From NCBI RefSeq assembly GCF_037935975.1, contig NZ_CP149817.1, forward strand, positions 5,146,001 to 5,210,000: 64,000 bases of DNA. Reading direction: 5' to 3'. The stretch comes from Teredinibacter turnerae (lineage in GTDB: Bacteria > Pseudomonadota > Gammaproteobacteria > Pseudomonadales > Cellvibrionaceae). The position numbers were made by a program, and so were the translations under genes. The notes beneath the pieces were generated by a model. The model worked only from the letters and a program-made list of their open reading frames with translations. It made no database searches and was not told the DNA's origin. This document shows, piece after piece, positions 9,499 to 19,206 of the stretch (within the stretch, counting starts at the first letter, position 1; each line of letters starts with the position of its first letter).

Positions 9499-10176
9499 AT
9501 GAGTGAGTTACGAATATTGCAAATACGCGAATCCATTAAAGAGGCTCAACGGATTGAAGCTAACAACCACCAACTGAGGATGTTCCTGGAAGCGAAATTA
9601 CCCGAGCTTCACCGCAGCATTGCGCTGCCAAAATCGGACGGTCTGCATTCGTTGGAAGAGTTTGTGACCCGGTACATTGAGCATGTACCCGATTTTCTGG
9701 AAGCGTTAACGGAGTTGACCAAATCCGCCGGGGTTTACGAGTACGCGGAAACCTTCCTCACCATCGCCGAGGACTACTTTTTCAATCCGCCGGAGCTGGT
9801 GGAACGGCGCGATGGCCTGCTGGCGCTGATTGACGAAGCTTATCTGGCCCACCGCCTGATAGAAGAAGTCAATGATCGGGTGATGATGGCCAGTGGCATG
9901 CCGCTGGCGCCTATGGACATGACGCTGTCGAATATTATCGTCCACGACCTGCTCGGCGACGATTTCGCCAACCAGCTCGACCTGGCAGTGCACTACTCTA
10001 TCGAGTCGTTATTTGAGAGCGATAATTTCTTCCGCAAAGCCGATTTCAAAAACTACCTCAACCACCAGAATGGCGAAGCATGGCAATCGGCGATGGCCCG
10101 CTGGCCCTGTTTGGCGGGTGATTCAGCGATTAAGCTCGAGCTGAACCACCAAGCCCCCGGTTCACCCATGCACTAG
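9499..10176 (+). CDS. Conserved hypothetical, helical cytoplasmic protein
   Basis: A 225-residue protein without signal peptide or membrane helix, mostly alpha-helical and acidic. It starts with an amphipathic helix (LRILQIRESIKEAQRIEANN) that could form a coiled coil, followed by helices around EEFVTRYIEHVPDFLEAL and LVERRDGLLALIDEAYLAHR. I do not recognise a named family or any catalytic motif. It stands alone: 172 bases after the MATE gene and 128 before the DUF3857 gene, same strand. The start ATG at 9499 is followed by MSELRILQ; no strong ribosome site precedes it. Confidence 0.7.
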   Translation: MSELRILQIRESIKEAQRIEANNHQLRMFLEAKLPELHRSIALPKSDGLHSLEEFVTRYIEHVPDFLEALTELTKSAGVYEYAETFLTIAEDYFFNPPELVERRDGLLALIDEAYLAHRLIEEVNDRVMMASGMPLAPMDMTLSNIIVHDLLGDDFANQLDLAVHYSIESLFESDNFFRKADFKNYLNHQNGEAWQSAMARWPCLAGDSAIKLELNHQAPGSPMH

Positions 10177-10304
10177 CCCTGCCCATAGACGCGGCTCTCG
10201 CTCCAGCGATACGCCGCGTGTTTCCAGTTGTTTCCAGTAGACATGGACGCTGCAGGCGGGTAGCCTTGACGGCCACAACACTATAACAACTCTATCATTC
10301 CTCA

Positions 10305-12302
10305 ATGAGACTCCTATTCCTAATCCTGCTGCTGGCGGCGGGTTCGGTTCAGGCTGCGCAAACGTTCACTTATGGACAGTTTCAGTATTCCTTCAGTGAT
10401 GTACCCGCGTGGGTGAAACCGGCCAAAACGCCCAAGAGCCGCGGCAAACCGCAAGGTCAGTCCACCGAATACGCGCTTATCGATACGCAGGTTAATGCTG
10501 CATCGCAGAATTTTCAGCGCTACAAAGCATTCAGCTACTACCTGCATACCAGCCAGGCGGTGAGTGAAAATTCCGAACTGGAGATTACCTTTAATCCAGA
10601 ATATCAGCAGCTGGCGATTCACCAGTTGCAACTGGTACGCGACGGCAAAACATTGAGCGTGCTGCGCCCAGAGATATTCCGCCTGCTGCAAAAAGAGGAA
10701 GACCTGCGCAACGGTATTTATCACGGCGCCGTAACGGCGGTGGCGATTATTCCCGATACGCGCCCCGGTGACCGCCTCGATTACAGCTATACCATCAGCG
10801 GCCGCAACCCCGTGTACGGCGATAAAATTTTCGGCGCGCTCAATTTTGGCTGGGGTGTCGATGTGGGCTACTCGCGGTTGCGGGTGCTCGCGCCCAGAGA
10901 AGTGAAACTGCAAACCCGGGTGCACGATCTCGAACTCAACTATAAAAAGCGACGCAAAGGCGACACCATTGAACATACCTGGGAAGCCGATAGCGTAGCG
11001 GGACGTACTGATGAGGGGGATTATCCGCCCTGGTTTGTACGCTACCCCTTTATCGAATATTCGGAGTACACCTCCTGGCAGGAAGTGGTGGCCTGGGCGG
11101 AAGATCTCTACAGCAGTGTCGACGCCAACTCTGCTGAGCTCGACAAGCTGGTTAAACAGTTGCAGAAAACAGCCAAAACCCCTCGCGAGTACGCCTTGGC
11201 CGCGCTGGAATTCAGCCAGGAACAAATTCGCTACCTGGGGTTGGAGTTTGGCGAAAACAGCCACCTCCCGCACTCACCCGCCGAAGTCCTGGAAAATCGC
11301 TACGGCGACTGTAAAGACAAAACCAACCTACTGGTACAGCTACTGCGCAAGCGCGGCATTGACGCCGACCCAACACTGGTCTCTTTCGACTTCGGCCGTG
11401 GCTTTACCGAGTTTCTGCCCAGCCCGCTGGCGTTCGATCATGTGATTGTACATGCCCACATTGACGGCCAGCAGGTGTGGCTGGACCCAACCCGTACCCA
11501 TCAGGCGGGCCGCATCCAAGACCGCGGCTTCCTGGAGTTTGGCAAGGGCCTGATAATCGACAATGAGCGAGCCGACCCGGTGGCCGAGATCGCTCCGCTT
11601 GAAGGCCAGATCGACCAGATCGACGTTACCGAAACCTTCAGCACGGCTCGCTTCGACCAGCCGGTTAAACTGCGTATTGAATCCCGCTATACCGGCGACC
11701 AGGCAAACTATCAGCGCTATTTTTTCAACTCCAACTCGGTGGGGGAAATCAGCGATAAGTTCTTAAATTTCTACGCTAAAATTTACCCCGATATCCGACG
11801 CAATACAGCCGTAAGCTTCGACGATAACCGCGCGTTTAATGAATTTACCATCGTCGAGCAATACGAAATTCCGGAATTTTTTAAGGCGCAGGACAACCTC
11901 TATTCGTCCACCTACTACGCTAGTGCCATCGAACAATATCTTGCTCAGCCACAGACCATTCGCCGTGAATCTCCCGCAGCAATCGGCCAACCCAAACGGG
12001 TGTCCCACCGCATTGTGGTGGAGTTCGCCGATGAAGTAGAGCTGTATATCGACAGCACCCCCGTGGTGAAACAGCAGCCCGCAGTGGAATACCGCTCTCG
12101 CAGCCAGCTTATCGGCAAGCGGTTTGAACACCGCGCGCAACTCTGGGTGAAAAAATCCTGGGTCGAGTCCGCCAACATGGCCGACTACCTGGCACTCACG
12201 AAGGAAATTCAGCAGGATATCGATTTTTCTCTCACCCTGGGGTACCCGGCCAATAAAAAGCCCAGCCCGGCGATTAACGCCCTGGTGGATGCGCTGCAGT
12301 GA
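10305..12302 (+). CDS. Secreted DUF3857/transglutaminase-like protein
   Basis: A 665-residue exported protein with a clear signal peptide (MRLLFLILLLAAGSVQA). Residues about 60-220 fit the DUF3857 beta-rich domain (DGKTLSVLRPE; PGDRLDYSYTISGRNP). Residues about 290-400 form a transglutaminase core with the full Cys-His-Asp triad: Cys336 in RYGDCKDKTNLL, His379 in AFDHVIVHAH and Asp394 in VWLDPT. The C-terminal ~260 residues resemble the DUF3858-like tail of this class. Such proteins are found in periplasm or outer-membrane fractions; whether they act as proteases, transglutaminases or scaffolds is not established. It overlaps the next gene by four bases (GTGA), so the pair is almost surely co-translated. 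Confidence 0.88.
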   Translation: MRLLFLILLLAAGSVQAAQTFTYGQFQYSFSDVPAWVKPAKTPKSRGKPQGQSTEYALIDTQVNAASQNFQRYKAFSYYLHTSQAVSENSELEITFNPEYQQLAIHQLQLVRDGKTLSVLRPEIFRLLQKEEDLRNGIYHGAVTAVAIIPDTRPGDRLDYSYTISGRNPVYGDKIFGALNFGWGVDVGYSRLRVLAPREVKLQTRVHDLELNYKKRRKGDTIEHTWEADSVAGRTDEGDYPPWFVRYPFIEYSEYTSWQEVVAWAEDLYSSVDANSAELDKLVKQLQKTAKTPREYALAALEFSQEQIRYLGLEFGENSHLPHSPAEVLENRYGDCKDKTNLLVQLLRKRGIDADPTLVSFDFGRGFTEFLPSPLAFDHVIVHAHIDGQQVWLDPTRTHQAGRIQDRGFLEFGKGLIIDNERADPVAEIAPLEGQIDQIDVTETFSTARFDQPVKLRIESRYTGDQANYQRYFFNSNSVGEISDKFLNFYAKIYPDIRRNTAVSFDDNRAFNEFTIVEQYEIPEFFKAQDNLYSSTYYASAIEQYLAQPQTIRRESPAAIGQPKRVSHRIVVEFADEVELYIDSTPVVKQQPAVEYRSRSQLIGKRFEHRAQLWVKKSWVESANMADYLALTKEIQQDIDFSLTLGYPANKKPSPAINALVDALQ

Positions 12303-13483
12303 ATTCAACTTTTCGTGGGGCTTGGGCTCCACAGCAGCGATTAGTGCTGATGCTATGGCTCGCCATTTTCAGCCAGGTTGCCCTGGCGGCAGAACCGGTG
12401 CAATTGCGCTGGGAAAAGGCCCGCACTGTCGCCGCTAGCGACCGTCTCACCAGCTACGCACTCGAGATACAAGACTATGCCAATGTGCAAGACGCCGACG
12501 GTTTGCTCGCGCGGCTAGGTATCGAAGATTTTGCCGCGCGGATGCGCACGGAGTTCGACGCGAATTTGCGCCAGCCGGACGGTAAACCCTTCCCGCCACA
12601 CGAAATCCAAACAGTACTGGCACAGCTTCGCCCGGCGGTAAAAAATCAATTCCATCAGCTCTTCAGCGCTGGTCAGCAGTGGGAATTTATCCGCCTGCGC
12701 AAATACCGGCAGCGGCAGTTTTTGCTCTACCGGGTGGATGCAGATAACGGGAAATATGATTTCCTGGAATTCGAAATCGCCCCCCATCGCCAGAGCTGGC
12801 AAGTGATTGACTGGTATACCCACTCCACTGACAAGTGGGCGAGTCTCGCTTTCACCGACACCCTCACTTTCAGCCATCGCGCGCAGATGGCTCCCAGCGA
12901 CGAACACGGGGCTCTCCTGGCTTATCTGCGCAACAAGCCAGATGACCTCATCCGTGCATTTGACAAACTCGCTCCCCGTTTCCGGTCTGAATCCATCATC
13001 CAGAGCGCCCTGCTTGGCTTCGCGCTGCGTTCGGCAAATGCGCAAATGGCCGAAGTGTATCAACGCCTCATCGCAGAGGCCCCGGCAAACCGCTTTCTAC
13101 TATTCAAACTGAACTACACCATAGAGCAGGGCGATAGCAAACGGGCACTGAGCTACTTAACAGGTTTAGAAAAGCAATTGGGCGGCGAAACACAACTCTC
13201 GCTGCAAAAAGCGGAATTGCTCTATGATTTGGGAAAATCGCGCCAAGCGGACCGATTATTAGCTAAAATAATTGATAGCCACAGGGATAGGCCGCTGGTG
13301 TTTTACACGACCTTACTGCTGCTGGCGTACTACGAAAAATACGATCACGCGGTACTGGTGCTGAATGCTCTGCAGCAAGCGTTCGGGTCGGAATTGACAG
13401 CCCAAGGGCTCGCACAAATTGATGGACTGGAAGGATTCCTCGCATCTGACGCATTTCAGCGCTGGGCCGCGCAGAACCTTTGA
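12299..13483 (+). CDS. Exported partner protein with TPR-like C-terminal part
   Basis: A 394-residue protein starting at a GTG that overlaps the stop of the DUF3857 gene by four bases. An N-terminal hydrophobic segment (LVLMLWLAIFSQVALAAEP) looks like a signal peptide with cleavage after ALA. The C-terminal half (about 215-390) is helical with repeated TPR-like pairs such as LLFKLNYTIEQGDSKRALSY and LSLQKAELLYDLGKSRQADR. I do not recognise a named family. Tight coupling suggests it works with the transglutaminase-like protein in the periplasm, but no enzymatic motif is visible. Confidence 0.8.
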   Translation: MNSTFRGAWAPQQRLVLMLWLAIFSQVALAAEPVQLRWEKARTVAASDRLTSYALEIQDYANVQDADGLLARLGIEDFAARMRTEFDANLRQPDGKPFPPHEIQTVLAQLRPAVKNQFHQLFSAGQQWEFIRLRKYRQRQFLLYRVDADNGKYDFLEFEIAPHRQSWQVIDWYTHSTDKWASLAFTDTLTFSHRAQMAPSDEHGALLAYLRNKPDDLIRAFDKLAPRFRSESIIQSALLGFALRSANAQMAEVYQRLIAEAPANRFLLFKLNYTIEQGDSKRALSYLTGLEKQLGGETQLSLQKAELLYDLGKSRQADRLLAKIIDSHRDRPLVFYTTLLLLAYYEKYDHAVLVLNALQQAFGSELTAQGLAQIDGLEGFLASDAFQRWAAQNL

Positions 13484-13510
13484 TTTTCTACAAAACAACA
13501 AGGAAACATC

Positions 13511-14005
13511 ATGAAATTGCGTCACTTCGCTTGGGTAATACTTGCACTGCCGCTGTTTGCCGTAGGCCAAACCATTAACATCGCTAAAGAAACCCCCTAC
13601 TACGACGAAAAAATCATTCAGCCAAATATCGTTAACGAATGCACAGACCTCGGAGCAAAACTCAGTACATTCACAAAATCGTACTCGGAAAAAAAAGGTT
13701 TTACCGTAGCGCTTAGCGATAAATTCAATAGCGCGAACCCCGGATACAATTTGAAGCTGGAAATTACCAATGCCGTCAGTGCCGGTAATGCGTGGATGGG
13801 GCACGCCAAAGGCGTTACCATCTCGATGGAATTGTATAAAGATGGTAAGCAGGTCGCCTCGCACACCCTCAACCGCAACTCATCCGGCGGAATCGGTGCG
13901 GGTTTTAAAAGCAGTTGTGACGTGCTCGGCCGTTGCACCAAGGCGCTCGGTAAAGATGTAGGTAAGATTTTGAGCAAATGGCGCAAACAGGGCTTGCTGA
14001 AATAA
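13511..14005 (+). CDS. Small exported protein, function unknown
   Basis: A 164-residue protein with a signal peptide (MKLRHFAWVILALPLFAVGQ) and a strong ribosome site (AAGGAAAC, about 5 bases before the ATG). The mature part has three cysteines (NECTDLG, SSCDVLGRC) and a Gly/Ser-rich stretch (NRNSSGGIGAGF) before a basic C-terminal helix. It begins 27 bases after the preceding gene, so it may be the third gene of that operon. The pattern SMELYKDGKQVASHTLNRN reads as beta strands. No family recognised. Confidence 0.75.
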   Translation: MKLRHFAWVILALPLFAVGQTINIAKETPYYDEKIIQPNIVNECTDLGAKLSTFTKSYSEKKGFTVALSDKFNSANPGYNLKLEITNAVSAGNAWMGHAKGVTISMELYKDGKQVASHTLNRNSSGGIGAGFKSSCDVLGRCTKALGKDVGKILSKWRKQGLLK

Positions 14006-14022
14006 TCCTGCCGAAGATGCGT

Positions 14023-14053
14023 GCCCGCTGCTGCCTAGACACGCGCAGCGGGC
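14023..14053 (+). terminator. GC-rich stem-loop closing the DUF3857 gene cluster
   Basis: GCCCGCTGC (14023-14031) pairs perfectly with GCAGCGGGC (14045-14053), 18 bases after the stop codon. It lacks a T-run, so intrinsic termination is uncertain; it may only protect the mRNA end. Confidence 0.45.
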
Positions 14054-14257
14054 CGCAACAACGACCGGGGACTTAAAGACTCAACCTGAATGACTTGGCT
14101 ACTACCTGAATCCAGCTGCGCGCTGTAGCGATTACTTAGCTCGCTTGCTCGGAGCCCAAAACTACCACCGTACAATTCCCAACTTCTGCAAGATTCTCTG
14201 ACTCCGCGAACACCTCTTCAGCGCATCGGAACGCACGAGAACAGCGCGAGAGTGAGA

Positions 14258-14533
14258 CTAGTGCTCCTGCTCGATCATTTCACGGATTAACAAGGTCCAG
14301 CGGGAACTGCTGCGATGCCAGAGATAGCCACCCCAAAGCGCTCCCAGTGCAGAACACACCGCAAAAGTCGCGAGTGCCGCAGCGAATGAAAGCTGACCGT
14401 GGCTGAATAAACTGATGATGCAGTATAGAACTGCGGTGGAAAACCCCCAGCTCAACACGCCGACGCGAAGTACGAACGGCCATTTGCCCAGGGCGATGAT
14501 TTTTTCGAGTTTGTCACGTTGCTGCTGATTCAC
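14258..14533 (-). CDS. Small two-helix membrane protein
   Basis: A 91-residue protein with two hydrophobic helices (about 27-44, SWGFSTAVLYCIISLF, and 50-68, FAAALATFAVCSALGALWGG) and charged ends (MNQQQRDKLEK and REMIEQEH). The layout is common among uncharacterised small inner-membrane proteins. The 252 bases on its downstream side, towards the DUF3857 cluster, hold only a stem-loop, and the 260 on its upstream side hold nothing recognised. No function can be assigned; coding status rests on the sensible membrane topology. Confidence 0.6.
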   Translation of the reverse strand: MNQQQRDKLEKIIALGKWPFVLRVGVLSWGFSTAVLYCIISLFSHGQLSFAAALATFAVCSALGALWGGYLWHRSSSRWTLLIREMIEQEH

Positions 14534-14793
14534 TGAGTTGTCCCGTTATTGTTATAGGCGCTTGTACAAGCCGCGAATCACATTAACGCCGCTACCATCT
14601 GGCGCACTCGACGCAATTATATCGTACCGATCCAGCGAAATCGGCACACAAAAGTCGCAAAATTTTTAAAAAATACAGCAATTAATTCGTTAGCATCTGG
14701 ATCGAGCGGTTTTATCCGGACAGGCTCCGCACCGCTCGCATACAGATCGGTCTATAACCCGCTGTTTGGGGAAAGATACAATGCGCTAAACAC

Positions 14794-15480
14794 TTAGCTA
14801 CAGGCTTGAATCGAGGGGAGAATATCCTCACCCACCTCATCATCCACGACTATTTCTTTCTCTTCCAACGCAGCGGCTTTCCAGGCGCGCATGCCGTTGT
14901 GATTCAGCAGGTGTTCGCAGTATTCACTGGCAGGCTGTGAGAGGTGAATGCCATAGGTCTGGATACGAAACGCCACCGGCGCGAAGAAGCAATCGGCAAT
15001 ACTGAAACTGCCAAATAGCCAGCTGCCTAGTTCCTGGTGCTGCGTTTGCGACCATATTTCATCAATGCGCGCAATGCCCCGCTTGGCGGCATCCGACAAT
15101 TCTATCCGTCGCAACGCCCGGCAGTTCATTGGCATTTCGCTGCGCAACGCGGCAAAACCGGCATGCATTTCGGCGACTACCGCACGCGCTTTGGCCCGGG
15201 CGGCCACCGGTCGCGGCCAGCCTCGGCCCTCCAGGTATTGCTCGTTAATGTATTCACAAATAGCCAGACTGTCCCACACCGTGGTGTGGCCGTCGACCAA
15301 AACGGGCACTCGCGCAGAAGGTGAAAACTGGCGCAGGTGTTCCGACAATTGTTTTTCCCCCAACGAAATGGGCAGTTCATCAAACGGCAGTGAAAAATGC
15401 CGCAACAGCAACCAGGGCCGCAGGGACCAGCTGGAGTAATTTTTATTTCCAATCACGAGTTTCACGGGCGTACTCTCCAT
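14794..15480 (-). CDS. Glutathione S-transferase family protein
   Basis: A 228-residue cytoplasmic GST. The N-terminal thioredoxin-like domain contains NKNYSSWSLRPWLLL, with the Ser/Tyr region that activates glutathione, and the conserved cis-proline and glutathione-contacting segment ARVPVLVDG...VWDSLAICEYI. The all-helical C-terminal domain follows from about residue 90. The VIGNKNYSSWSLRPW start is typical of a common proteobacterial GST subfamily of unknown substrate. It is a single gene, with an empty region on each side. Confidence 0.88.
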   Translation of the reverse strand: MESTPVKLVIGNKNYSSWSLRPWLLLRHFSLPFDELPISLGEKQLSEHLRQFSPSARVPVLVDGHTTVWDSLAICEYINEQYLEGRGWPRPVAARAKARAVVAEMHAGFAALRSEMPMNCRALRRIELSDAAKRGIARIDEIWSQTQHQELGSWLFGSFSIADCFFAPVAFRIQTYGIHLSQPASEYCEHLLNHNGMRAWKAAALEEKEIVVDDEVGEDILPSIQACS

Positions 15481-15868
15481 GGTGCTTTGAATTTCTGGCT
15501 TTTTTATCGCTTTAAGTGGCTGGTGTTGTAATGCTACTCAAAAGCGGCCTATGAGTACTTCTTTCACAGGTGAGTTCGAAGCAAAATCCGGGCTTAGGTG
15601 CCCACGCATTACGAACATTCCAACTCAGTCCCCAATCGAGCCATTCTGTGTGGCTTTCGCGGCGAGTGAGCACTTAGTGCCTAAGAACAGGAGTAGCAGG
15701 GATCGATCCTTAACGCACATAAATTGCGCATTTTAGTTGCCCATGTAAGTTACGTGGGCCCCCGTCACTCTGAATCAGCGGCGAGGATCTCATGAATTTT
15801 GGTGTGATTATTTGATTGGATCGAACAATGGGTTTGATTTCGCTATCAAACCCTCTGAAACATGCGGC
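15481..15868. other. Intergenic region without a recognised gene
   Basis: 388 bases between the GST start and the end of the PhnA-like gene. The one structured part is GGGTTTGAT (15830-15838) pairing with ATCAAACCC (15845-15853) around a six-base loop, just past the stop of the minus-strand zinc-ribbon gene. It could end that transcript, although no T-run follows. No convincing reading frame or RNA was seen in the rest. Confidence 0.5.
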
Positions 15869-16204
15869 TCAGACTTTCTTCACAAATTCCGATTTCAGCT
15901 TCATTGCCCCAATACCATCGATTTTGCAGTCGATATCGTGGTCACCGTCCACCAGGCGGATATTTTTAACCTTGGTGCCCACTTTAACCACCAGCGAGCT
16001 GCCTTTGACTTTAAGATCCTTGATCACCGTGATTGTATCGCCATCAGCGAGAGGGTTGCCGTTGGAATCTTTGACCACTTTTTCGTCGCTGTCACTGGCC
16101 TCCGCGGGGTTCCACTCGTGGCCGCATTCCGGGCACATCAGGTGGGCGCCATCTTCGTAGGTGTATTCCGAGTTGCAGGCGGGGCAATTGGGTAAATCAG
16201 ACAT
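15869..16204 (-). CDS. yjdM: PhnA/YjdM-like zinc-ribbon protein
   Basis: A 111-residue protein with an N-terminal zinc ribbon ([16 protein letters not shown]...MCPECGHEW, four Cys) and a C-terminal PhnA-type beta domain ([34 protein letters not shown]). It is homologous to E. coli YjdM, historically called PhnA and misassigned to phosphonate use; true function is unclear. The ATG at 16204 gives the canonical [10 protein letters not shown] start. It lies downstream of polA, separated by a terminator, so it is probably a single-gene unit. Confidence 0.92.
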   Translation of the reverse strand: MSDLPNCPACNSEYTYEDGAHLMCPECGHEWNPAEASDSDEKVVKDSNGNPLADGDTITVIKDLKVKGSSLVVKVGTKVKNIRLVDGDHDIDCKIDGIGAMKLKSEFVKKV

Positions 16205-16223
16205 GGTATAAACCTCAAAATGT

Positions 16224-16246
16224 AAAAACCGGGCGCAAGGCCCGGC
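16224..16246 (-). terminator. Intrinsic terminator of polA
   Basis: Read on the minus strand, GCCGGGC, a five-base loop and GCCCGGT are followed by a run of T. It lies about 40 bases after the polA stop and before the yjdM start. Confidence 0.8.
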
Positions 16247-16283
16247 TCAAAGCTGTGTTATAAAAAAATAGTTGCTGGCGAAC

Positions 16284-19010
16284 CTAGTGAGCCTGGTCCC
16301 AGTTATCACCTATACCGGCTTCCACCAGCAGCGGCACGCTCAACACCACGGCGCTCGACATGATGTCGCAAAGTTTTGCCGAAATCGCCTCCGCATCGGC
16401 GGCCGCGACTTCAAGCACCAGTTCATCGTGTACCTGCATGATTATGCGCGCATCGATCTGTTCGGTTTGCAACCAGGCGTCTACATCAATCATCGCACGT
16501 TTAATAATATCCGCTGCGGTGCCCTGCATAGGCGCGTTAATAGCAACCCGCTCGGCCGCCTGGCGGCGCATTCCGTTACTGGAATTGATTTCCGGCAAAT
16601 AGAGCCTGCGCCCTAACAACGTTTCCACATAGCCCTTTTCCGCGGCAGATTTGCGGATATTTGCCATGTATTCCGCTACCCCTGGGTAGCGTTCAAAGTA
16701 GGTGTCGATATAGGTTTGGGCATCGTTGCGGCCGATACGCAACTGGCGGGCGAGTCCAAAGGCGCTCATCCCGTAAATCAAACCGAAATTAATCGCCTTG
16801 GCGCTACGGCGCTGCTCGCTGGACACATTTTCCAGCGCGGTACCAAATACTTCAGCGGCGGTACTTTTGTGGACATCCAGGCCTTCCGCAAAGGCTTTTT
16901 GCAGGCCGGGGTCGTTGGACAGATGCGCCATAATCCGCAGCTCGATCTGGGAGTAATCCGCCGCGACCATTTTGTAACCCGCTGGGGCGATAAACGCCTG
17001 TCGAATGCGGCGCCCTTCTTCCGTTTTAATGGGAATGTTCTGTAAATTCGGGTCGCTCGAAGAAAGCCGTCCAGTGGCGGCCACCGCCTGGTGATAGGAG
17101 GTGTGCACCCGTCCGGTTTTTTTGTTCACCATTGTTGGCAGCTTGTCGGTGTAGGTACTTTTCAGCTTCGACAGGCTGCGGTGCTGCAGAATCACCGATG
17201 GCAGCGGGTAATCCAGCGCCAGCTCCTGCATGACTTCTTCGTTGGTGGACGGCGCACCTTTCGCCGTTTTTTTTACCACTGGCAGATTCATTTTTTCAAA
17301 CAGAATCGTCGCCAGTTGTTTGGGCGAACCCAGGTTAAATTCTTCTCCCGCCAGCTCATACGCTTCTTTTTCCAGCTTAACGATGGACGCACCGTGCTGC
17401 TGGCTCATCTCGCCCAGAAGCTTGGTATCCAGCAAAGCGCCATTGCGCTCGATGCGGGAAAGGATGGATACCAGCGGCAACTCAACATCGTTGAACACAG
17501 TTTTCAGACCCTCGGCTTCCGCCACTTTGGGCCAGAGGGCCTGATGCAGGCGCAGGGTAATGTCCGCATCCTCCGCCGCGTAGGGCCCCGCTTCCTCCAG
17601 CTTAATCTGGTTAAAGGTCAGCTGCTTTGCGCCCTTACCTGCGATATCTTCAAAGTGAATGGTTTTGTGCCCCAGGTGCAGTTCCGCCAGGGTATCCATA
17701 TCGTGCCTACTGGCGGTGCTGTTGTGCACGTAGGATTCAAGCATGGTGTCGTAGGCGATACCTTTTAGACTGATATCGTAATTTGCCAATACGTTCGCGT
17801 CGTATTTAAGATTCTGCCCAACCTTTTTAAGGCTGTCGTTTTCCAGCAATGGTTTGAGGCGAGCTAACACATGCTCGCGGCTCAGCTGCTCCGGCGCGCC
17901 GAGGTAATCGTGTGCAACCGGTACATAAGCCGCCTTGCCCGGCTCAACCGCAAACGATACACCGACAATTTCAGCGTCCATATAATTTAGGCTGGTGGTC
18001 TCGGTATCGAATGCAAACAAGGCTGCGGCCTGGAGTTTTTCCAGCCAGGCATCAAAGGCGCTCTCATCCAGCACAACGTCATATTCGGTTTCGAGCGCAA
18101 CCGCTTCCGGTACGGCGTGGCCATCATCGTCCGCTGGGGCATTTTCCAGCTCGGCAATCCAGCCTTTGAACTCCAGTTCCTGATACCAGTTCATCAGTCC
18201 CGCTTTGTCTGCCGGCACCGGTTTTAGCTCCTCGATGGGCAACTCCAGAGGTACATCTGTTTTGATGGTCGCCAGTTCGTAGGAGAGATACGCGTTGTCC
18301 CGGTTCTCTTCCAGCTTCTTCGCCATGGATTTGCTGCCGCGAAAGCTCAGCGATGCGATCTCATCCAGGCGAGTGTAGATATCATTCAGGCCACCCAGGT
18401 TCTGCAGCAGCGCCAGCGCGGTTTTTTCGCCAACACCCGGCACACCAGGAATGTTGTCTACCTTGTCGCCCATCAACGCCAGATAGTCGATGATCAGTTC
18501 CGGCGGAATACCGAACTTGGCCTTCACGCCCTCAATATCCATCACCGTTTCGGTCATGGTATTCACCAGGGTGATATGTTCGTTTACCAGCTGCGCCATG
18601 TCCTTATCGCCCGTGGATACCACCACCGGCAAGCCCTTCTCGGTGCCTTCACGGGCGAGTGTGCCGATCACATCGTCGGCTTCCACTCCTTCCACAATCA
18701 ATAGCGGCAAACCCATAGCGCGAATCAATTCGTGCAGGGGCTCAATCTGACTACGCAAATCGTCCGGCATCGGGGGCCGATTGGCTTTGTAGTCCTTATA
18801 CATATCGTCGCGAAAGGTCTTGCCCTTGGCATCGAATACAACCGCGATCGGGCTCTCCGGATAGTCCTTCTCCAGCCGCCGCAACATATTCACCACCCCT
18901 TTAATTGCGCCGGTCGGCTGCCCCTTAGACGTCGTCAACGGCGGCAAAGCGTGAAAAGCACGGTAAAGGTACGACGATCCGTCGACCAGAATCAGCGGTT
19001 TGGTACTCAT
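16284..19010 (-). CDS. polA: DNA polymerase I
   Basis: A 908-residue repair and Okazaki-fragment-processing polymerase with all three domains. The 5'-3' exonuclease/FEN domain (about 1-290) has [18 protein letters not shown] and [20 protein letters not shown]. The 3'-5' exonuclease (about 310-490) has [17 protein letters not shown], so proofreading residues look intact. The polymerase domain (about 520-908) has motif [13 protein letters not shown], motif [15 protein letters not shown] and motif [10 protein letters not shown]. Length is close to the 928 of E. coli. It begins 196 bases from the accessory island, so it marks the conserved edge of that island. Confidence 0.98.
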   Translation of the reverse strand: MSTKPLILVDGSSYLYRAFHALPPLTTSKGQPTGAIKGVVNMLRRLEKDYPESPIAVVFDAKGKTFRDDMYKDYKANRPPMPDDLRSQIEPLHELIRAMGLPLLIVEGVEADDVIGTLAREGTEKGLPVVVSTGDKDMAQLVNEHITLVNTMTETVMDIEGVKAKFGIPPELIIDYLALMGDKVDNIPGVPGVGEKTALALLQNLGGLNDIYTRLDEIASLSFRGSKSMAKKLEENRDNAYLSYELATIKTDVPLELPIEELKPVPADKAGLMNWYQELEFKGWIAELENAPADDDGHAVPEAVALETEYDVVLDESAFDAWLEKLQAAALFAFDTETTSLNYMDAEIVGVSFAVEPGKAAYVPVAHDYLGAPEQLSREHVLARLKPLLENDSLKKVGQNLKYDANVLANYDISLKGIAYDTMLESYVHNSTASRHDMDTLAELHLGHKTIHFEDIAGKGAKQLTFNQIKLEEAGPYAAEDADITLRLHQALWPKVAEAEGLKTVFNDVELPLVSILSRIERNGALLDTKLLGEMSQQHGASIVKLEKEAYELAGEEFNLGSPKQLATILFEKMNLPVVKKTAKGAPSTNEEVMQELALDYPLPSVILQHRSLSKLKSTYTDKLPTMVNKKTGRVHTSYHQAVAATGRLSSSDPNLQNIPIKTEEGRRIRQAFIAPAGYKMVAADYSQIELRIMAHLSNDPGLQKAFAEGLDVHKSTAAEVFGTALENVSSEQRRSAKAINFGLIYGMSAFGLARQLRIGRNDAQTYIDTYFERYPGVAEYMANIRKSAAEKGYVETLLGRRLYLPEINSSNGMRRQAAERVAINAPMQGTAADIIKRAMIDVDAWLQTEQIDARIIMQVHDELVLEVAAADAEAISAKLCDIMSSAVVLSVPLLVEAGIGDNWDQAH

Positions 19011-19206
19011 AGAACAATCCAGGGCTTGTGGCTGTGGGAGAGGGATTTTAACGGAGTTTGCAGTGGAATGTGGGGAAAAGGGGCTTTAGCCTGATAATGC
19101 AAGAGGGTAATGCGGTGGAGAAGGGGCCGCAGGAAGTTGCTCGCGCTAAGGGTTAATTCTGTTCGATTACTCGCCCGCCAAGCGGATGTTTAAACAAGAA
19201 CCATGC

